Shown here piece by piece: positions 57,778 to 64,000 of a stretch of 64,000 nucleotides of DNA (positions are counted from its first letter, which is position 1; the number at the start of each line of letters is the position of its first letter). The stretch is taken from positions 317,233 through 381,232 of the forward strand of contig NW_004457734.1 of NCBI RefSeq assembly GCF_000203815.1, read 5' to 3'. The translations under genes and the position numbers were made by a program. The notes beneath the pieces are model-generated. The model was not told where the DNA came from. It worked only from the letters and a program-made list of their open reading frames with translations, and ran no database searches. Origin of the DNA: Cavenderia fasciculata (Eukaryota > Evosea > Eumycetozoa > Acytosteliales > Cavenderiaceae).

Positions 57778-58764
57778 TTAAGCAGTAAAGGTAACGGTAG
57801 TATTGCCGTTTGGTAAAAGGTTCTTTTTCATTTGGTACATTCTTTCATCGGCACATATAATCAACTTGTCGGTTTGGGTTGATTGTGATTTGTTGAATAC
57901 AACACCTCCAAAGGAAAGAGTTACTTTGATTGAGGTGGTTGAGTCGTTGAGTTGGACAGTGTCGCATTGGACACTTGAGAGGTAGCTGGAAATGAATTGA
58001 TCAGCTTGTGTGTTTGATTCTACATTGCGTTTGACAATGAGGAATTCATCGCCAGAAAGGCGGACTGGGAGAACTGATTCGTCGGCGAATTGTTGGAAAC
58101 GATCGGCAACTGATCTGAGGACAACATCACCATTGTCGTGTCCATGGGTATCGTTGATTTGTTTGAATTTGTTGAGATCGATAAAGTAGATTGAGCATTG
58201 TTCTGATGAAGACTTGGCACAAAACTTTTGAATCTTGTTGTTGAGATGGTATCTATTTTGGAGACCGGTGAGTGCATCGTGAGTCAAGGTGTTCTTGAGT
58301 TTCTTGAGTTGTTGTTTCTCTTGAGTGTTGTCAATCATGATTCCTTGGAAGACACTGGTCGAAGCATCATACTTTCCAGTGAGACGATAGTATGAAGAGC
58401 AGCTCTTGCTCTTGATTTGAACGTCACTTGGTGAAAATTGGTTCATTGATGAGATGATGTTATTTTGGAGAGTGATTGAGTCGATGAGGTATGATTGACA
58501 GAATTGTTCGAGTGATACTGAACTATTATTGGATTTAACAATACGATTGATAAAGTTGATTTCTAAAATACTGATTGATTGAGTTGATGAGAGTATTTCC
58601 ATAAAGCGACTTGATGACTTCTTGTCACGCTTTTGGATGGTATATAAGAAAACAATGATACAAAATACAATATAGAAATAGTTGGTTGGGAATAGAGTGG
58701 TTGGGAATCTATCCAAAGATTGTCTTTGGATGAGTTGATTAAAGTTGATGATTTCAATTGCCAT
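57778..58764 (-). CDS. dgcA-like: Diguanylate cyclase-like GGDEF protein, copy 3 (SGDEF)
   Basis: Single exon, 328 residues, with the N-terminal NQLIQRQSLDRFPTTLFPTN shared with copy 2. Domain order is the same: membrane helix about 28-44, PAS-like region, GGDEF domain with LSGDEF and without RxxD. Copy-specific changes are RIVKSNNSSVSLEQ (others RIVRTNNADISLEQ) and LIICADERMY (others LIKCADERMY). It has the canonical HDALTGL where copies 1 and 2 have HDTLTGL. Upstream it keeps the common leader and TATA-like element (58857-58867, minus strand), but homology stops shortly beyond, where ankyrin gene J begins at about 58915. Confidence 0.92.
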   Translation of the reverse strand: MAIEIINFNQLIQRQSLDRFPTTLFPTNYFYIVFCIIVFLYTIQKRDKKSSSRFMEILSSTQSISILEINFINRIVKSNNSSVSLEQFCQSYLIDSITLQNNIISSMNQFSPSDVQIKSKSCSSYYRLTGKYDASTSVFQGIMIDNTQEKQQLKKLKNTLTHDALTGLQNRYHLNNKIQKFCAKSSSEQCSIYFIDLNKFKQINDTHGHDNGDVVLRSVADRFQQFADESVLPVRLSGDEFLIVKRNVESNTQADQFISSYLSSVQCDTVQLNDSTTSIKVTLSFGGVVFNKSQSTQTDKLIICADERMYQMKKNLLPNGNTTVTFTA

Positions 58765-58891
58765 TTTTTAATATTATTATTAGTGTATAGTAGTTGTTGT
58801 GAATTAGTTATTGTTGTTTGATTTGTGATTTAAAATAATGATGAAAAAAAAAAGGCTCTATTTATACTTGATTATGTGAGAACATGGGTTT

Positions 58892-60794
58892 TTATAAGTG
58901 AGGTATCGTCACCACACTACGATGCTCTGAAAGGTACTTTACTATTTCAATGTGACCATTTTTAGCTGCCCCATCCATAGCATTGGTTGTTGCACCTTCA
59001 CTACGACGCTCTGAAAGATACTTTACCATTTCAAAATGTCCATTTTGAGCTGCCATATCCATAGCATTGGTAGTTGCACCTTCACTACGGTGCTCTGAAA
59101 GATACTTTACCATTTCAATGTGTCCGTTTTGAGCTGCCAAATCCATAGCCTTGGTTGTTGCACCTTCACTACGATGCTCGTAAAGGAACTCTACAATTTC
59201 AATGTGTCCATTTTGAGCTGCCCAATCCATAGCATTGGTTGTTGCACCTTCACTACGATGCTCTGAAAGATACTTTACCACTTCAATGTGGCCGTTTTGA
59301 GCTGCCAAATCCATAGCATTGGTAGTTGCACCTTCACTACGATGCTCTGAAAGGTACTTTACTATTTCAATGCGACCATTTTGAGCTGCCCAATCCACAG
59401 CCTTGGTTGATGCACCTTCACTACGGTGCTCGGAAAGGAACTTTACAATTTCAATGTGTCCATTTCCAGCAGCCCAATCGATAGCACTGGTTGTTGCACC
59501 TTCACTACGATTGAAATGAAGATACTTTACCATTTCAATGTGTCCGTTTTGAGCTGCCATATTCATAGCCAAGGTTTTTGCACCTTCACTACGATGCTCT
59601 GAAAGGTACTTTACAATTTCAATGCGACCATTTTTAGCTGCCCCATCCATAGCATTGGTTGTTGCACCTTCACTACGATGCTCAGAAAGAAACTTTACAA
59701 TTTCAATGTGACCATTTTGAGATGCCCAATCGATAGCATTGGTTGATGCACCTTCACGACGGTACTCTGAAAGATACTTTACTACATCAATGTGTCCATT
59801 TTGAGCTGCTAAATCCATAGCCTTGTTTGCTGCACCTTCAGTACGATGCTCTGAAAGAAACTTTACAATTTCAATGTGTCCGTTTTCAGATGCCCAAACC
59901 AAAGCATTCTTTGATGCACCTTCAGTTCTATTAGAATGAAGAAACTAATATAAATATTTTTGAAAAAATGAGAGGGTTAATGGAACTTTTCTTTCATATC
60001 TAATGTTAATATCTCATGACTCACTCACCTTGACAATATCTAAACGACCATTTCTTGAAGCATTATCCTACAATCAAATAAAAAAAAAAGAATATAAGTC
60101 TATCTTTTACTTTTTTCTTTTTGTTTTTTTTTTTTGGTTAGATTCTTACCATTGCATTATGACTACAACCTTCAGTTCTATTATCATGTAAATACTTTAC
60201 AATGTCAATTGATACTCTACTAGCTCTATCCATTGTTGTTTTATCTATTTTTAAACCATTGAAACTCGAGTGCAACAACTTGACAATCTCGAGATACCCA
60301 TTCAGGCATGCACTATTCATTGCCCAAACGAGAAAGTCATTCGAATCTCCAGCAACAGCTACAGAACACCTCTTGATGAGATACTCTAATATCTCTTGAT
60401 TACTTATATCACAACCACTGTTTTTCAAGTAGTGCCATTCAATTTGAACGGTGGGAGACCATTCCAATAGATGTACGAGTGTATCCAACGTTGCATTACG
60501 ATGATGACAGTATTGAGTGATGGCTCTTTGTCTTTCTTTGAATACTATTTCATCAACATCTGTTGGTAGATAATGACAAATATAGTTCCACGGCATTGCA
60601 AACTTTGATACCATTTCAAGTCGAGGTAATGTTAACTTGATGATATCTCTTCCGACTAATGATCGTTGTCTACCATCATCATAAATACTGCCTTTATACA
60701 ATTGCTGTGATATATCATTTATAAGATTGAATATCAATTGTCTAATGTATTTCATTCTATAGATAGATTGAAATGTTATTATTGTAGTAGTCAT
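58892..60794 (-). CDS. Ankyrin-like repeat protein J, truncated at the junction with GGDEF copy 3
   Basis: Exons 60794-60150, 60067-60029 (microexon DNASRNGRLDIVK) and 59944-58892, giving 578 residues. The usual intron between the one-repeat exon and the main array is precisely absent, so FFHSNRTEGASKNALVWASENGHIEIVK runs directly into FLSEHRTEGAANKAMD. About 12 very similar 28-residue repeats follow (YLSEHRSEGATTNAMD.AAQNGHIEIV), with near-identical DNA between units. The array breaks mid-repeat: after YLSEHRS it reads VVTIPHL and stops inside sequence upstream of GGDEF copy 3. The C-terminal module is missing. It is the partner of gene G in the inverted duplication. Confidence 0.83.
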
Positions 60795-60962
60795 TATTAC
60801 AATATAATATTATTTGTTGAAAGTTGAAGTTATTAAAAAAAAAAAGAATAAAGAAGATAAGATGATGCAAGACAAGTATTTTGGGGGTGTTAGGAAAAAA
60901 AAAAAAAAAAAGTACACTACTTTTTCTTTTTTTTCTTATTTTGTTAATTAATATTTATTAAT

Positions 60963-61952
60963 TTAAATATCAGAGGTAAAGGTAACGGTAGTATTGCCGT
61001 TTGGTAAAAGGTTCTTTTTCATTTGGTACATTCTTTCATCGGCACATTTAATCAACTTGTCGGTTTGGGTTGATTGTGATTTGTTGAATACAACACCTCC
61101 AAAGGAAAGAGTGACTTTGATCGAGGTGGTTGAGTCGTTGAGTTGGACAGCGTCGCATTGGACACTTGAGAGGTAGCTGGAAATGAATTGGTCAGCTTGT
61201 GTGTTTGATTCTACATTGCGTTTGACAATGAGGAATTCATCGCCAGAAAGGCGGACTGGGAGAACTGATTCGTCGGCGAATTGTTGGAAACGATCGGCAA
61301 CTGATCTGAGGACAACGTCACCATTGTCGTGTCCATGGGTATCGTTGATTTGTTTGAATTTGTTGAGATCGATAAAGTAGATTGAGCATTGTTCAGATGA
61401 AGACTTGGCACAAAACTTTTGAATCTTGTTGTTGAGATGGTATCTATTTTGGAGACCGGTGAGTGCATCGTGAGTCAAGGTGTTCTTGAGCTTCTTGAGT
61501 TGTTGTTTTTCTTGAGTGTTGTCAATCATGATTCCTTGGAAGACACTGGTCGAGGCATCATACTTTCCAGTGAGACGATAGTATGAAGAGCAGCTCTTGC
61601 TCTTGATTTGTACGTCACTTGGTGAGAATTGATTCATTGATGAGATGATATTATTTTGGAGGGTGATTGAGTCGATGAGGTATGATTGACAGAATTGTTC
61701 GAGTGAGATATCAGCATTGTTGGTTCTGACAATACGATTGATAAAGTTGATTTCTAAAATACTGATTGATTGAGTTGATGAGAGTATTTCCATAAAGCGA
61801 CTTGACGACTTCTTGTCACGCTTTTGGATGGTATATAAGAAAACAATGATACAAAATACAATATAGAAATAGTTGGTGGTTGGGTGTGAATCCAAAGATT
61901 GTCTTTGGAGTTGGAGGAGTTCACGGTTAAAGTTGATGATTTCAATTGCCAT
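60963..61952 (-). CDS. dgcA-like: Diguanylate cyclase-like GGDEF protein, copy 4 (SGDEF)
   Basis: Single exon, 329 residues. The N-terminus NRELLQLQRQSLDSHPTTN equals that of copy 1. Membrane helix, PAS-like region, HDALTGLQNRYHL, DLNKFKQINDTHGHDNGD and LSGDEF are all present, with no RxxD site. The C-terminus ends TFTSDI instead of TFTA. The upstream region (61953-62320) matches that of copy 1, including a TATA-like element and alternating promoter repeats, so copies 1 and 4 are the best candidates for regulated expression. Confidence 0.93.
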   Translation of the reverse strand: MAIEIINFNRELLQLQRQSLDSHPTTNYFYIVFCIIVFLYTIQKRDKKSSSRFMEILSSTQSISILEINFINRIVRTNNADISLEQFCQSYLIDSITLQNNIISSMNQFSPSDVQIKSKSCSSYYRLTGKYDASTSVFQGIMIDNTQEKQQLKKLKNTLTHDALTGLQNRYHLNNKIQKFCAKSSSEQCSIYFIDLNKFKQINDTHGHDNGDVVLRSVADRFQQFADESVLPVRLSGDEFLIVKRNVESNTQADQFISSYLSSVQCDAVQLNDSTTSIKVTLSFGGVVFNKSQSTQTDKLIKCADERMYQMKKNLLPNGNTTVTFTSDI

Positions 61953-62320
61953 TTTTAATATTATTATTATTATATGTGTATGGTATTTGTTGTGAGTTAA
62001 TTATTAATTAAACTGTTAGTTGTTGTTTGATTTGTGATTTAAAATAATGATGAAAAACAAAAACAGCTCTATTTATACTAATCGGTTGCAGGAGGAGGTT
62101 GGTTGGGGGATGGGATGATAATATTAAATACCAATTTCCTGTTTTAAACATCTTCTAGTTTTGGGTAGCAGTAATAACAACAATCCAACTACCTGATTTA
62201 AACATCTACTAGGTTTGGATATGATATCATGGGCTAGAGATATTATTCCAATGATTTCCTATTTCATCTGCTTCCATGTTTGGGATCATTATAATATTCC
62301 AGTGATTCCCTTTTTCATCT
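61953..62320 (-). promoter_or_regulatory. Promoter region of GGDEF copy 4 with repeats shared with copy 1
   Basis: On the minus strand: TATA-like AGTATAAATAGAGC at 62067-62080 preceded by GCAACCGATT, both identical to copy 1. Further upstream, the boxes AAACTAGAAGATGTTTAAA (about 62145-62165) and CCTAGTAGATGTTTAAA (about 62199-62214) alternate with GATGAAATAGGAAATCATTGG (about 62249-62269) and GATGAAAAAGGGAATCAC (about 62302-62319). Confidence 0.6.
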
Positions 62321-64000
62321 AGTACTAGTACTACTGTGCTCTTGTACTGGTAGTAACTACTTGTGATATTGGGAACGATTGATTAATTTGAGCGCTTGTT
62401 TAAGGATGATATCAACAACAAACATTAGATGGAGGATGTATGATCTGTACAGGACTACTGGTGCAGGTGCACCTGATGATGATAGCTCTACTCAAAACTT
62501 GTCATCATCAACTAATACTAACGAGTAATAGTACTATTACTATTTGATTTGATTGGTTGGTGCAAGGTGACAGCAGACAACCGATATCAATATCATCCCT
62601 CCACTGATCATTTTTCGAACAAGGGGGGGTGATGATCACATCCTTAATCGATCAAAATCAAAATTGAATTCCTCCATGTGTTGCTTGTTTTAAAAATGAG
62701 TGACATACACACACACAGTCAATACTTTTTGGAATAGGCAAACAAACCCCCACCCCTTTGAAAAAGAACACTCCTCCTGCTCTCACCATCCTAAACAACC
62801 TACATGAAAGGATAACGAGTGATCAAGAATAGAACCGGTGAAATGGATGGATTAATTAATATTATTATTTTAAACAAATGAGGATAGATTTATATTATTA
62901 ATATTAATATTATTATTATAGAGATAGATAGAGATATAAAAAAAATATAAATAGATATATAGATCGATTACTTACGAATTCGTAGATATATAAATATCTA
63001 TATATATATCTGGCTCGATTAATGATGGAGATTTAAATCTCTACTCGTTTGTATGTATCTTGTATCTTACTTTCTTCATGTCATAGTATAATCTTTTATC
63101 TTGTCTTCTTCTCGGTTCAAACCATTTATGTGTTGTAGTTATTATACTACACCACTGTCCATCACCTAAAACACAGTGTCATGTAATATTTGCAGGTAAA
63201 TGATAGATCCACTACTACTAGAGACGAGTAGAGTGATGCAAGGTTGTGAGAAATGAAGGAAGAAGGAAGGAAGGAAGGAAGGAGACTTATTGTCGTGTCA
63301 TGATATTTATGTTTCGATGGTTTGGTAGTAGGTGATTCATTGAATCTAGACAAGACACGTTACGCTCTATTGGTTCTACAGAATTCTATACTACACATCG
63401 ACCACATTTGCTTGCTTGTTTGATGTTTGTTTGTTCGTGTATTAGTCTGATTGTTGTCATAATCGTGAAATTCAAAACTACTACTGTTGTATTCTTATAA
63501 TTTGGTTGTTGGGTGATCCCAATAAGACATGGTGCGACAAGACCTTAACCCTGTCTTTAGCTTTGCTTTTCAACTATAATTCTGTTGTCACTCAAAGTGA
63601 TGCCCGGGTTTTACAAGCATGCAAAGATAGCTACCACTATAAACCATCAACGCTGACATAGAGAAATGAGAGGAGAAAGGACAAAGGTTGCACGAAATAG
63701 AAAATAGCGCAGCAACAAAAAAATTGTTTATAAAAAAAAACGAAAAACCGACAGATCTGGTCCTATCAAGCCCCTTTATCGAGGGTGCTGTCTTGTCTCT
63801 GACCAACCAACCATTCAAACGAATGGATATTTTTAGCATTATGTGGTTATTCGTGTAATATATAGTAGTTATAGCCGTCAATAGTTGCAGAACCAATGGG
63901 AGTTCTGATGCAGAGGGGGTGTGCGTGGGGGTTCGTTCAAATGAATTGAAGGTCAACCTCTATACACGTTCGGCAGTATTTGGTAGTGATTCAATGAAAT
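62321..64000. other. Long region without a supportable gene
   Basis: About 1.7 kb of AT-rich sequence. It has GATA-like repeats (62925-63010), a GGAA tetranucleotide run (63257-63282) and a few frames under 125 codons without family signatures or convincing composition. No tRNA B-box was seen. The next gene probably lies beyond the window. Confidence 0.5.

Larger units (their letters stand above)
57737..62320 (-). repeat. Segmental duplication block 2, inverted copy (GGDEF-ankyrin-GGDEF)
   Basis: Read on the minus strand it gives promoter repeats, GGDEF copy 4 (61952-60963), a 168-base spacer matching that of block 1 (TAACAC..., ACTTGTCTTG, TAACTTCAAC, TTGTAATAATG), ankyrin gene J (60794-58892) and GGDEF copy 3 (58764-57778). 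Homology to the 3' flank of copy 2 stops at AGTAGTGTA (about 57737). Confidence 0.88.

Noticed and set aside
58892-59944. Regular 84-base direct repeats considered as CRISPR or satellite DNA
   Set aside because: They are in-frame 28-codon protein repeats within an open reading frame of the ankyrin family.
63588-63956. 122-codon minus-strand frame near the right edge
   Set aside because: No domain, no family similarity, mixed composition and no exon signals; too weak to call.
1-64000. Retroelements or DNA transposons
   Set aside because: No reverse transcriptase, integrase or transposase signatures and no long terminal repeats were recognised; the long repeats are gene duplications.

Overview
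The window is nuclear DNA of a social amoeba (dictyostelid). The evidence is AT-rich intergenic sequence, short (65-105 base) AT-rich GTATGT/GTAAGT...TAG introns, abundant AAT/AAC trinucleotide runs that encode polyasparagine, a large family of 28-residue ankyrin-like repeat proteins with the signature HRSEGATT.AMD.AA.NGHIEIVK.L, and GGDEF diguanylate cyclase genes, which among eukaryotes are known from dictyostelids. It is not obviously D. discoideum; a more distant genus such as Cavenderia or Heterostelium would fit, but this cannot be settled by reading.

Left part (1-20400) is mostly ordinary single-copy genes. It holds the 3' end of an adenylyl cyclase with C1-TM-C2 order (ACA type), a secreted CAP/PR-1 protein, an ankyrin-family relic, a very long Rsm22/METTL17 mitoribosome assembly factor, two tandem MATE transporters, a tandem pair of unrecognised three-exon paralogs on the minus strand, and a large GC-richer ankyrin-like gene.

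Middle part (21000-42722) is a cluster of ankyrin-repeat genes that share one five-exon plan. It also holds internally deleted mini-copies, one unrelated hypothetical gene (31156-33147) and two diguanylate cyclase genes. At 42955-49249 come a zinc alcohol dehydrogenase, two doubtful small ORFs and VPS50/syndetin (EARP complex). Then follow an ankyrin relic, a 1823-residue coiled-coil and low-complexity protein, and a cysteine-rich CXC-type gene.

The most striking structure is a large inverted duplication. The unit [GGDEF gene - truncated ankyrin gene - GGDEF gene] at about 36000-39930 (+) recurs at about 62320-57737 (-), some 18 kb away. Coding regions, spacers and promoter repeats all match, giving four SGDEF-type diguanylate cyclases that carry one membrane segment and a PAS-like region. 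Each ankyrin gene in the unit has lost its terminal exon at the junction with the second GGDEF gene. Residue patterns suggest gene conversion between copies within each block. The last 1.7 kb shows no supportable gene. No tRNA, rRNA, CRISPR or complete mobile element was seen.

Exon boundaries were worked out by hand from splice motifs and reading-frame continuity. For every multi-exon gene listed as intact, the exon lengths sum to a multiple of three.
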